A DNA stretch of 64,000 bases from Lunatimonas lonarensis (GTDB lineage Bacteria; Bacteroidota; Bacteroidia; Cytophagales; Cyclobacteriaceae). The position numbers were made by a program, and so were the translations under genes. Where the stretch lies: positions 248,001 to 312,000 of the forward strand of contig NZ_AQHR01000088.1 of assembly GCF_000390185.1 (NCBI RefSeq), read 5' to 3'. Under the pieces are notes generated by a model. The model was given only the letters and a program-made list of their open reading frames with translations, ran no database searches and was not told where the DNA came from. Of this stretch, positions 55,753 through 63,635 are shown piece by piece. Position 1 is the stretch's first letter, and every line of letters starts with the position of its first letter.

Positions 55753-56574
55753 TTAAACTAAATCACCAAATGCTACTTTTGCCAATTTTTGGACCACCTT
55801 TCCCTGGGTAATACCCAATTTATCCAAAATTCGGATGTTTTCTGATTTATAAAATCCTGAATGTAAGGTTTTGTCAGGTTTTAATGACCTATACAATAAG
55901 ACTACAAAACCATACCTCCCCTTCAACCTGATTCTTCTTGGGCAATTTGAAACAAGACAGGAAGCATGGACTAGATTTGCCAGGGAAAGGTTGGCTTCGC
56001 GCAGGTCTGCCCCATTTAGGTTGGCATGGGAAAGGTTACAGTTTCTAAGGTTGGCTCCTGTCAGAATGGTGTTGGATAGATCGGCGTAACTTAGGTCGGC
56101 ATTCTCCAAATCCGCTTGGGTCAGATCGGCGTGCGCTAGGTTGGCACCTTGAAAAATTGCATTCATTAATCTGCATTTGGGGAGCTTGGCATGTTGAAGG
56201 CTGGCGGATTGGAAACTGGCACCCTTCATGGCCGTCCAGCAAAGCAAGTCGTGGACAAACCTGACTCCATCCATCCGAACCCCTCGCAAATCGACATAGC
56301 CGAGACAAACATCCTTGAAAACAGCTCCGGTAAAATCCATAGCCGGTGCCGTTAGGCTTTGAATATAGTCCGACTTTCTTATGGGCTGATTCTCTCGGCC
56401 ATTCTCACTAAGGAAAAAATCCAACTGAACCCGCTTCTTGTATTCATCCCATTCGATCAAGGCTTTCTCCCGTTCAATCGTTCGAATCGGTGATGCCGCC
56501 AATCTTAGGAAAGCTTGCAAATGCTCCCAATTTCCTTTGAAATCAGGTTGCTCGGATGTAAGGAATGTTTCCAT
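55753..56574 (-). CDS. Pentapeptide-repeat protein
   Basis: 273 aa. Residues about 1-75 are helical and charged. About 80-208 contain A(D/N)LxX pentapeptide repeats (ANLAHADLTQADLENADLSYADLSNTILTGANL, NLNGADLREANLSLANL) that build a right-handed quadrilateral beta-helix. A short C-terminal domain follows (YGFVVLLYRSLKPDKTLHSGFY). Cytoplasmic; no known partner. Convergent with the DUF2335 gene and the last gene of the minus-strand accessory run. Confidence 0.85.
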   Translation of the reverse strand: METFLTSEQPDFKGNWEHLQAFLRLAASPIRTIEREKALIEWDEYKKRVQLDFFLSENGRENQPIRKSDYIQSLTAPAMDFTGAVFKDVCLGYVDLRGVRMDGVRFVHDLLCWTAMKGASFQSASLQHAKLPKCRLMNAIFQGANLAHADLTQADLENADLSYADLSNTILTGANLRNCNLSHANLNGADLREANLSLANLVHASCLVSNCPRRIRLKGRYGFVVLLYRSLKPDKTLHSGFYKSENIRILDKLGITQGKVVQKLAKVAFGDLV

Positions 56575-56651
56575 CGCGGACTAGGACATTGATTATGTGA
56601 TAAAGAAAAAACAGCTGCTTCCACGGATAGGCCTTGGTGACTCGAGTGGAA

Positions 56652-57449
56652 TCAAACCTCACCACCGCCCAAATCGATCAGTACTTCCGCAAGTTTGCCA
56701 GCCTCAACATGGGCCACCGCCGTAAATTCCTGATTCGATCCCCGGGAGCTGGACTCCGCCAAGAGGGTGACCTGATGATAACCCGGCTTAACGTCCCGGA
56801 ACAAATATCCCGGCCCCTTTACGTCTGCCATTCCCAGGTTATTGTCCAGCCTGATTTTCAGCTTGTCAAAAGGCCCGGTATTTACGAGGCTTACTTTGAT
56901 ATTGCCCGGACTGGAGGACTCCGACTTTTGGTGTACCGAACGCTGCAGCTCGGCCAGGTTACTTTGGAATTCGGACACCCACGCGTTGGTTTCCTGGTAC
57001 TTGATATCGTTGATCTGAGAAATAAAATCCGCCAACATGCTCAACAACACTTTCCCTTCTTCCTCCGATATCTCGTCCAGGTTTTTCCCAAACGTCTCTA
57101 TCTTCCATCGCATTTCAAACTCCACGATCTTCCGCTTCATCTCCAGGTGTGTCGTAATAAACCGGATCCACCCCGAGGAAAACCCAAAAAACTTATCCAA
57201 TAACAACAGCGTTCCAGCGGCTGCAATGGATATATAGCCAAGGTTCACGATGTTTACGGGAAACTCGTTTTCCAACAGGAGCGAATGTATCATGGGAATA
57301 AGACCACCAAGAGCAAACAGCACAATAGAACCTAACCGGATGGACTTGGACAGGCGCTTCATCCAAACCTGATTGTCTACGTACCATTGGGCATCGTCAG
57401 TTGCCTTGGAAATAATCTCATGGTAGGTATTGCTGATCTGATTGTCCAT
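56652..57449 (-). CDS. SLATT domain two-TM protein with C-terminal PEGA-like domain
   Basis: 265 aa from ATG 57449 (a TTG 12 bases upstream is also open). Two membrane helices at about 44-62 and 70-89 are flanked by SLATT-type signatures: NTYHEIISKATDDAQWYVDNQVWMKRLSKSIRLGSIVL and DKFFGFSSGWIRFITTHLEMKRKIVEFEMRW. A coiled-coil stretch follows (about 105-175), then a beta-rich module (about 183-265: GNIKVSLVNTGPFDKLKIRLDNN, VKPGYHQVTLL) resembling PEGA. SLATT proteins are established as membrane effectors of nucleotide-sensing conflict systems; the PEGA-like fusion and lack of a cyclase neighbour make its role here uncertain. Confidence 0.78.
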   Translation of the reverse strand: MDNQISNTYHEIISKATDDAQWYVDNQVWMKRLSKSIRLGSIVLFALGGLIPMIHSLLLENEFPVNIVNLGYISIAAAGTLLLLDKFFGFSSGWIRFITTHLEMKRKIVEFEMRWKIETFGKNLDEISEEEGKVLLSMLADFISQINDIKYQETNAWVSEFQSNLAELQRSVHQKSESSSPGNIKVSLVNTGPFDKLKIRLDNNLGMADVKGPGYLFRDVKPGYHQVTLLAESSSRGSNQEFTAVAHVEAGKLAEVLIDLGGGEV

Positions 57450-57688
57450 AGGGGCTATCAAGAAAAAGGGGGGCGAAAACTAACCGGCTGTTTTATCCTC
57501 AGATCTGGGAAGCACCACGAAAACCAATCTTTCCCTTTATTACAGTCCCAAACCAAAACAGTAGGAAATCTAACGATTTACCAAATAATACCCAACTATT
57601 TACCTATCTTTTTTACTAAATGGACTGAAAAATACGTATCCAGCAGAAAAAGTGGGGAGGGTAACAGCCGGATGTGGTAGCTATCAAC

Positions 57689-59305
57689 TTAGTTGGATTT
57701 CTCCCTATCTCCATCGTCCGGCCCATACAGCGCGAGGACGGAAGGATGCTGCGCATGCACCTGAAGGACTTTGGAACGAACTTCCTCAAACCGACCATAG
57801 TTTTTCAGGAAGGGAATGCACTCCTTGTGGATCGCGTCAAGGGAGGAATAGGTAACAGCCTTGACATAATAGTCTGCTATGGTTGCAGGGCTTAGGAGTT
57901 CGTCCGGTCTACACTTGCTGATCAGCCATTTTCCCATCTCAAAGTTTGCCTCGCCGAAAAGACCCTTATATGGGTCTGTGAGCCAATGCGTTCGTGGGTT
58001 TTTAACAATTTTCTTAAGAATTCGCAGGAAATTCTCAGGGCTGAGTTTAGACTTTAGGTGGTAGAAACACCGCATTCTAAATATATCAAAGAATATGGTC
58101 TTTTTATCCGGGTGAAACTCACTAAAATCTACCTGCAAATCATCCAAACGGATTCTTTCCCCCAATATTTCAAGGTAGGTCCCTACGTCCGACGTGCTAT
58201 CCTCCAAGTGGCTGGTAAACAGTTCCCCTAACTGCTCTTTCGCATTTTCAACGCCCAAAAAAGCGAGCAGACCCAAAAAATCCACTTTTGCTTTCTTTAG
58301 GTTACCTCTTATGACATGTAATGCTACGACACGAAAAGGTACCTCATATCGGTCCAATTGAAGGTCAAAAGCATACCGTAAATAGCGATCGCTGGCTTCG
58401 TAATCCTGATAAAAAAAACGTAGGTTAAACAAACACCAATAAATCGAAAGGCGGATCTTTTTATAGGCCTCGAAATCAGGACCCTCAAGATCCCTTAGAT
58501 CAAAAAATCCGGACCATGCTCCATTGGGCCTCGCCCATACTTCATTTAAGACCCTACATTCCAATCTATACTTTCCAGATTGTCCAGAGGTTCCAATAAG
58601 CACCAAAGTTTCGGAAGGATTCAAATCATTGCTTTTAATGTATCGGTCAATCCCCGAACGCTCATCCTGGTAGTCTTTTGACTGGTAGGTTAGGATTTTT
58701 ATGTCTCCACCATGTTCTCTTTCCAATTTTCTAAGTAGATCGAATACCATTCGCCCCACAAAAGCATTTTGCTCGCTGGTATCGAACGGCAAAAAAATGA
58801 TATTGACCCTATTACTGACAGGCGGATATTCGTCTTTTAAAAACTCATTAAAATTTGCATATCCCAAAAAAACCGAAATCATGTCCAGCATATTGACGCT
58901 TGCCCACTTAGTCATTTGATTTGCCTCTGGATTAATGGCTCGGGCATAACAATACCAAAAAATTTGTAACTGTTTAATGTGGTTTTTCCTTTCCTTTTGA
59001 ATATAGCAATCTGAGGCTCTTCCGTCCTTGGATATCTTTAAATAAATCAAATCTACCAGATTCCCATTGGTATCTTGTGAAACTTTTGCGTTCAGCCCCC
59101 TATAAAACGGCAGGTAATCCGTGAGGTTTTGGGATCTTCCATCGCCTATCGCCTTCAAAATATCGCTGAGTTGACTTGTCAACCGGTTACCGATTTGAAG
59201 GATGGGATGGTACAGGCTTAGTCCCATTCTTATCCTCACCATGAGACGGGGGTGATTTTCTATATAGGAGACATATTTGGCAGCTTTTTTCCTGACAGTT
59301 CCCAT
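57689..59305 (-). CDS. Uncharacterised protein with TolB-N-like segment and helical repeats
   Basis: 538 aa from ATG 59305; the frame opens further to a TTG at 59419 (576 aa). The N-terminal about 170 residues are helical and unassigned, ending FLGYANFNEFLKDEYPP. Residues about 180-280 (RVNIIFLPFDTSEQNAFVGRMVFDLLRKLE, ETLVLIGTSGQSGKYRLECRVLNEVW) resemble TolB-N/FlgO-type PF segments that precede TPRs in signalling proteins. The rest (FFYQDYEASDRYLRYAFDLQLDR, LHVIRGNLKKAKVDFLGLLAFLGV) looks TPR-like. No catalytic motif. It is the first gene of a minus-strand trio with SLATT and pentapeptide genes and lies beside unusual repeats. Function unknown. Confidence 0.65.
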   Translation of the reverse strand: MGTVRKKAAKYVSYIENHPRLMVRIRMGLSLYHPILQIGNRLTSQLSDILKAIGDGRSQNLTDYLPFYRGLNAKVSQDTNGNLVDLIYLKISKDGRASDCYIQKERKNHIKQLQIFWYCYARAINPEANQMTKWASVNMLDMISVFLGYANFNEFLKDEYPPVSNRVNIIFLPFDTSEQNAFVGRMVFDLLRKLEREHGGDIKILTYQSKDYQDERSGIDRYIKSNDLNPSETLVLIGTSGQSGKYRLECRVLNEVWARPNGAWSGFFDLRDLEGPDFEAYKKIRLSIYWCLFNLRFFYQDYEASDRYLRYAFDLQLDRYEVPFRVVALHVIRGNLKKAKVDFLGLLAFLGVENAKEQLGELFTSHLEDSTSDVGTYLEILGERIRLDDLQVDFSEFHPDKKTIFFDIFRMRCFYHLKSKLSPENFLRILKKIVKNPRTHWLTDPYKGLFGEANFEMGKWLISKCRPDELLSPATIADYYVKAVTYSSLDAIHKECIPFLKNYGRFEEVRSKVLQVHAQHPSVLALYGPDDGDREKSN

Positions 59306-59474
59306 CAAAGACCGTAAATTTCCCGAAGAGATATGAACACGCTGATTTTTTTTTTGAAAAATTGAAAATACCTTAAAAGGCCATGTAGTACCTGCGCCAG
59401 CAGCCTTAATACCTACCAAGACCTATTCAGTACCTGATAATACTCATTCTGAAACTAGTGGTACCCAATCCATT

Positions 59475-59523
59475 CAATATAAGACCTAATAGGGTATTTT
59501 TATACCTATTAGGTCTTATATTG
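59475..59523. repeat. Near-perfect 21/22-bp inverted repeat
   Basis: Left arm 59475-59496 begins CAATATAAGACCTAATAGGG. Right arm 59503-59523 is its reverse complement except for one missing base (GGG versus GG), with a 6-base AT loop. There is no U-tract on either strand, so a terminator is unlikely. It may be an operator, a recombination site or the remnant of a small mobile element. Confidence 0.7.
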
Positions 59524-59598
59524 ACTTATATAGATGTTTTAAAGCCTTTTATTTAACAAAAATGCTTTTTATATTCCCATAGGGAATTGAGGACGCTC

Positions 59599-59697
59599 AT
59601 GTGTGCATCACTGGATGGTCCAAGGGTGCACCCCGACGTGCCGGTGTTAAGGAAGGAACAAAACGCCTTTCGCCTACCTTACACCGCACGTTTTTAG
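59599..59697 (+). ncRNA. Structured RNA / attenuator candidate upstream of small lipoprotein
   Basis: Two stacked hairpins can be drawn. The first (59603-59631) has GTGCA/TGCAC and TGGA/TCCA stems with a symmetrical 4x4 internal loop. The second (59637-59690) has 17 base pairs, with two single-base bulges and one mismatch, around a 16-base loop, and is immediately followed by TTTTT (59691-59695), the form of an intrinsic terminator. A 32-codon ORF from ATG 59599 to TAG 59697 overlaps exactly, so a leader peptide is the alternative. Lies 25 bases before the lipoprotein ATG. Confidence 0.5.
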
Positions 59698-59719
59698 AGA
59701 GGCAGAAAACCTATTCATT

Positions 59720-59893
59720 ATGAAAAAGGCACTGTCAATTGTGTTATTCCTACTCGCGACTGTGGTCACGGGCTGCGGGAACCTGCTTGGGACAGATGAT
59801 CTTGAACCAAGACAAGATCATGAAATTCCGACTCTCAACCCCGCAAATCGAGAATCGACCAACATTTATGGTGACAAGCCAGATCGTGACTAG
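59720..59893 (+). CDS. Small lipoprotein (57 aa)
   Basis: 57 aa from ATG 59720. Clear lipoprotein signal MKKALSIVLFLLATVVTGC with the lipidated Cys at residue 19, followed by a short acidic, Asp/Asn/Pro-rich tail (GTDDLEPRQDHEIPTL). No homologous family recognised. Preceded by the structured leader and followed by its own terminator, so a single-gene transcript whose expression may be set by attenuation. Confidence 0.65.
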   Translation: MKKALSIVLFLLATVVTGCGNLLGTDDLEPRQDHEIPTLNPANRESTNIYGDKPDRD

Positions 59894-60228
59894 TTAGGAA
59901 ATTAGGCCAGTCAGGTACGGGATTTCTCATCCCGTTTGCGGGTGCCCTACCATTGTGGGGCACCTATTATTTATTTTTATCAACGCTGTCACTGGATTGT
60001 AATTCGCCTCACGCAGTTAAAAGCATGTGATATTATCAATTTTCAAAAGAAATAAAAAAACTTCTTCGTGAATGACTGACTACCGTTCGCCAACAGCGGA
60101 AAATGATTCGTGAATCCTCTTTTTCTTCCAAGGACTTTACCCATATTTTTGATGGTTTGTAGCAATACACCCCTATTTTTATTTTAAAATACAAATAAAA
60201 ATACATTATTTACCTTATATTTAACGGA
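59894..60228. other. Intergenic region before the histidine kinase gene
   Basis: 335 bases. The first part carries the terminator of the small lipoprotein gene (GGTGCCC/GGGCACC at 59941-59964, then a T-rich tail to about 59980). The rest is AT-rich and holds nothing recognisable apart from TATATTTA at about 60217-60224, a possible weak -7 box just before the kinase start. Confidence 0.5.
59941..59980 (+). terminator. Intrinsic terminator of the small lipoprotein gene
   Basis: GGTGCCC (59941-59947) pairs with GGGCACC (59958-59964), 10-base loop, followed by TATTATTTATTTTTAT. It lies 47 bases after the lipoprotein stop. Confidence 0.75.
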
Positions 60229-62154
60229 TTGAACTTTATAAACGTGACACCTACTAACTTTCAGCTTTCACTTTTACAGCTGCTGATGGCCAGCTCACTT
60301 GCCTTTTTTTGGATGAGATCTGAATCCATCCATGGGCAGCATGCACAATCCTTGGATAGCTTGACAGCCCGAGTTAATAGGTATTTTGATCAGAATGAAT
60401 ATTCTGAGGCGATCTCGGTGCTTGAAGAGGCTTTGCCGAATGCCCGGGACTCGTCCGAACTACGAAAGATCTTGGCTGATCTGGGGTATGCTCACTTTCA
60501 TTCCGGACAGTTTGATCAAAGCATTACCTTTTACACACAAGCTGCCGAAGTGGCCATTCAGACAGGAGATACACTACGGGCTGCCAGGTTTATTCGCAGC
60601 AAGGGCTTGAGCTTTCAGCGGCTGGGGCTTTATTCCATTGCACTGGAAAACTATCTACAGGCCACTCAATTGGTACGCAACAACGGAAATTCCTTGGGGT
60701 TTAAAGCTGAAATCCATAACTCCCTGGGGCTGCTCTACCAACAACTTAATGATCCAAAAGCAGGTCTTTCTGAGTTGAAAAAAGCAGAAGAAATCAACAT
60801 AACGCTGGGTGATACGCTAAATCTGGCAAGAGTATGGACCAACATGGCCATCTGCTACGACGATTTGTTGAGCTACGATTCGGCGTTGCATTTTAATCAG
60901 CTTGCTTTGACTCTGAAAAAAATCGAAAATGACCCGAAAGAACTTGCAAGCACTTTTAACAACATCGCCGTTAACCTACTTAACCTCAAAAGAGTAGATG
61001 AAAGTGAGCCCTATCTCATAGATTCCTACCGGCTACATCGGCAAATCAATGACCCGGAGGGAATTGCTGTAAGCCTGAAAAATAAAGCAGATTTTGCCCT
61101 AAGAAAAGGGGATCTGAATCTAAGTAGTGCCTATCTGGATTCTGCATTGATACTACTGGAATCGATAAAAAGCCAGGACTATCTGATCGAAGCACTGGAA
61201 CTCCAGATCAGGTTATTCGAGCGTATTCGCAATTATGAACGGGCACTGAGTGCCTATAAGCGTTATGACAGTCTTAAGGCCTCTCTTTTTCTTGAAGAAA
61301 AATTCAACGTGCAGGAAATCGGAAACCTCTACCTACTAAGAGAAAAGGAGTTCGAAAACGAACAAGTAAAGACCAGGGCATCACTCTTGGAAATCAAAAA
61401 TGCCCAGTTTGAGAAAACCATCTTGCTGCTGGGCATCATCGTCCTTTTGACGGTTACGTTCGGAATTTCCACCAGCCGAAACCTGCGGACCCAAAAAAGT
61501 CTTTCCAATCATATTCAAAAACAAAACGAAATAATAAAAGCTCAAAAAAACGACCTGCGTCATCGCTTAAGTAATTCATTATCAAGAAGTCAGGGAATAA
61601 TAAACTCCATCGCCCGAAAAATCGATGATCCCGAGATAAAAGATCGACTGCAATGTGCCGCCCAAGTTCTTTTTACCACCTCGGCTTTTGAAAGACATTT
61701 GATTGGCATCGAAGATGAAAAAGAGGTTGCCTTAGGAGATTTCTTGGAAAGCTTGATTGAATTACAACAACAGGCTATCCAATTGGAAAATCGCAACATT
61801 CTAATCAACTTCCACTGCGACAGCAAAATCTACCTTCCTGTAAATCAGGTAATCAGCACGTCTATAATCATTAATGAATGGATTACCAACAGCTTGAAAT
61901 ACGCCTTTCCGGAAAAAACTACCGGACAAATAACGGTAAAAATCGGTATGACCTCCAAAGGAATAAAACTGGAGTACATGGACAATGGAAAAGGTAGACA
62001 AGCCACCTCTCCGGTGGGAACAGGATCTCAGTTGAATGACCTTTTTATCCGAGACCTAAGAGCCTCACATAGTATGAAGAGTGATCATGGTATACAGCAT
62101 CAATTGAGCTTCCCGATCAGAAAATCCCCGACCACTTTTTCCAATGAACCCTGA
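60229..62154 (+). CDS. TPR sensor histidine kinase (HisKA_2/LytS-like)
   Basis: 641 aa from TTG 60229 (ATG 60286 would give 622 aa and is equally plausible). Hydrophobic N-terminus, then about seven TPR units (about 40-350: QNEYSEAISVLEEALPNA, LGYAHFHSGQFDQSITFYTQAAEVA, LGLLYQQLNDPKAGLSELKKAEEI). One TM helix (about 395-415, TILLLGIIVLLTVTFGI) and a coiled coil follow. The phosphoacceptor His is in LRHRLSNSLSRSQGIINS, the N box NEWITNSLKYAFPEKTTG and the G1 box MDNGKG. The TPRs are probably periplasmic. Pairs with the response regulator 18 bases downstream. Confidence 0.9.
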   Translation: MNFINVTPTNFQLSLLQLLMASSLAFFWMRSESIHGQHAQSLDSLTARVNRYFDQNEYSEAISVLEEALPNARDSSELRKILADLGYAHFHSGQFDQSITFYTQAAEVAIQTGDTLRAARFIRSKGLSFQRLGLYSIALENYLQATQLVRNNGNSLGFKAEIHNSLGLLYQQLNDPKAGLSELKKAEEINITLGDTLNLARVWTNMAICYDDLLSYDSALHFNQLALTLKKIENDPKELASTFNNIAVNLLNLKRVDESEPYLIDSYRLHRQINDPEGIAVSLKNKADFALRKGDLNLSSAYLDSALILLESIKSQDYLIEALELQIRLFERIRNYERALSAYKRYDSLKASLFLEEKFNVQEIGNLYLLREKEFENEQVKTRASLLEIKNAQFEKTILLLGIIVLLTVTFGISTSRNLRTQKSLSNHIQKQNEIIKAQKNDLRHRLSNSLSRSQGIINSIARKIDDPEIKDRLQCAAQVLFTTSAFERHLIGIEDEKEVALGDFLESLIELQQQAIQLENRNILINFHCDSKIYLPVNQVISTSIIINEWITNSLKYAFPEKTTGQITVKIGMTSKGIKLEYMDNGKGRQATSPVGTGSQLNDLFIRDLRASHSMKSDHGIQHQLSFPIRKSPTTFSNEP

Positions 62155-62172
62155 CGATAAACGGTAAAATCT

Positions 62173-63000
62173 ATGAAAATTCTAATCGTGGAAGATGACC
62201 TCATTACCGGGGAAGACCTATCAGAGGCAATCAGAGAGAGATTCAAATTCACCTCGCTTGAAATTATAGGCCCGGTAGACAACTATATGCATGCTGTAGA
62301 GCTTATCAACGAACATTCTCCAGACATTGCCATTCTTGACGTGGCTTTGGATGATGATATGGATGCTGGTATCCGACTTTCCCAATACCTAAATCAGTCT
62401 CATCCGATACCCACCATTTTTTTGTCTGGCCTCCCAAAAAAATTGGGGTTTGACCTTGCAAAGCATAGTTTGCCCCTAGACTTTATTCCCAAACCGGTTG
62501 AAATGGAGCGGTTAATGGAAAAAATAGAACTGGCTTCCATCTACAATTTTCAGCGAAATAAGGTAGAGAACATGCCTAACTTAAAAAATTCGATCCAGAA
62601 CAAAAGTATTTTTATTACCACCAACCACGGAGAAATCACCGCGATACCCATCAAAAACCTAGTTCTATTGGAAGCAGACGACAAACTGATGCGTGCCTAC
62701 ACCGCAGACCAAGCGGCACCCATACACTTTACGTCACCCGGGCTGCGCAATTTTTACCACAGCCATCTTTACCTCTTGAAAGATTTTTATCACCTTGGAA
62801 GAAAATATGTTTTCAGTCTCGACCATGTCATCCAGATCAAAGATAATCATGTGATACTACCTCGAAAAGTAAGTAATGCAAACGAAGACCCCTACTTTCG
62901 GCTTCCCATCCCCAAAAACGGTGACGCCAAACGACTGCTTTTTGCTAGGCTGGGCTACAAGTTACGTGGGGGTCTGGGAATCGGCGACGGAGATAACTAA
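62173..63000 (+). CDS. LytTR-type DNA-binding response regulator
   Basis: 275 aa. Receiver domain about 1-125: acidic pair in VEDDLITGEDL, phosphoacceptor Asp in DIAILDVALDDD, Ser in TIFLSGLP, Lys in DFIPKPVEM. The C-terminal part (about 140-275: IFITTNHGEITAIPIKNLVLLEADDKLMRAYTADQ, FYHSHLYLLKDF, VFSLDHVIQIKDNHVILPRKVS) fits a LytTR domain. Cognate of the upstream TPR histidine kinase; its targets are unknown. Confidence 0.9.
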   Translation: MKILIVEDDLITGEDLSEAIRERFKFTSLEIIGPVDNYMHAVELINEHSPDIAILDVALDDDMDAGIRLSQYLNQSHPIPTIFLSGLPKKLGFDLAKHSLPLDFIPKPVEMERLMEKIELASIYNFQRNKVENMPNLKNSIQNKSIFITTNHGEITAIPIKNLVLLEADDKLMRAYTADQAAPIHFTSPGLRNFYHSHLYLLKDFYHLGRKYVFSLDHVIQIKDNHVILPRKVSNANEDPYFRLPIPKNGDAKRLLFARLGYKLRGGLGIGDGDN

Positions 63001-63091
63001 TCCATGCTGATTTGCTTCTCACTATGATCAACACACGTAAGGACAAAGTGTATCGCACTCTTCAATCGCCATGATTACCCATCATCCAAGC

Positions 63092-63544
63092 TCATAAGTC
63101 CATCGAAAACCGAACATCCACATTCCCTTCTTTGTGGTTTTTGTAAGAATATTTAAATCCAAATCGGGTACTGGTGAGGGTTTCTATCGGTAGCTCGATG
63201 GTCCCATTGAGAATGATCACCGTCTCGTTGACATTCAAGGCCCAGGTACCGCTCTGAGGAAATCCCGTTAGCCCCTCCGTTGTGAAACTAAAACTCTTGT
63301 TTGCTTCAAATTTTACGGAGAACTGCGACACATTGGCCGACTGATTATTAAATGTGACCGAGGTCAATTTCCAATTCTTTACGATTAGCTCCGTCTTGGT
63401 TGGCGCGGGAGCAGGTGGCGCAGGGGCGGGATTAGGGTAGAGCGTGGATACCTGTACCCAGACCGGACGCCGTTTTCCTGTAATGGTCATGGCATCTTGA
63501 AGAACGCTACACCCGATGCACCGGAGAATCCATCTTTCAAACAA
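63092..63544 (-). CDS. Hypothetical beta-rich protein with Pro/Ala linker
   Basis: 150 aa from TTG 63544; ATG 63490 (132 aa) is the nearest alternative. The first about 40 residues do not form a normal signal peptide (a possible weak IGC at 10-12). A PAPAPPAPAP linker follows, then a beta-sandwich or lipocalin-like domain (about 54-150: VKNWKLTSVTFNNQSANVSQFSVKFEANKSFSFTTEG). Homologous domains usually sit in secreted lipoproteins, so the N-terminus may be misread or degraded. Function unknown. Confidence 0.5.
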   Translation of the reverse strand: MFERWILRCIGCSVLQDAMTITGKRRPVWVQVSTLYPNPAPAPPAPAPTKTELIVKNWKLTSVTFNNQSANVSQFSVKFEANKSFSFTTEGLTGFPQSGTWALNVNETVIILNGTIELPIETLTSTRFGFKYSYKNHKEGNVDVRFSMDL

Positions 63545-63635
63545 ACCCTAAAACAAAGTTAACGTTTAGCCGAGATATTACGACTAAAGTGGAAATTGAC
63601 CGGACAAAAAACCTATAAAAAAAGCAACCCTGTTT

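Larger units (their letters stand above)
59306..59719. other. Regulatory region: phased AGGT boxes, large inverted repeat and structured leader
   Basis: 414 bases between the divergent TolB/TPR gene (minus) and the 57-aa lipoprotein gene (plus). From left: poly-T/A tract near 59348-59356; ACCT repeats (AGGT on the minus strand) at 59371, 59391, 59411, 59421 and 59432; a near-perfect inverted repeat at 59475-59523; a short ATTCCC/GGGAAT hairpin at 59573-59587; and a structured RNA candidate at 59599-59695. Promoters for both genes should lie here, but no exact TAnnTTTG was seen. Confidence 0.5.

Noticed and set aside
55900-56200. Tandem DNA repeat in the pentapeptide gene
   Set aside because: The periodic pattern reflects the five-residue protein repeat, not a separate DNA repeat or CRISPR array.
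59637-59672. GGAAGGAA-containing hairpin considered as a bacterial small SRP RNA apex
   Set aside because: The bases before GGAA (TTAA) cannot form the conserved UCC/GGA closing stem and the AGCAG internal loop is missing; the hairpin pairs better as a terminator.
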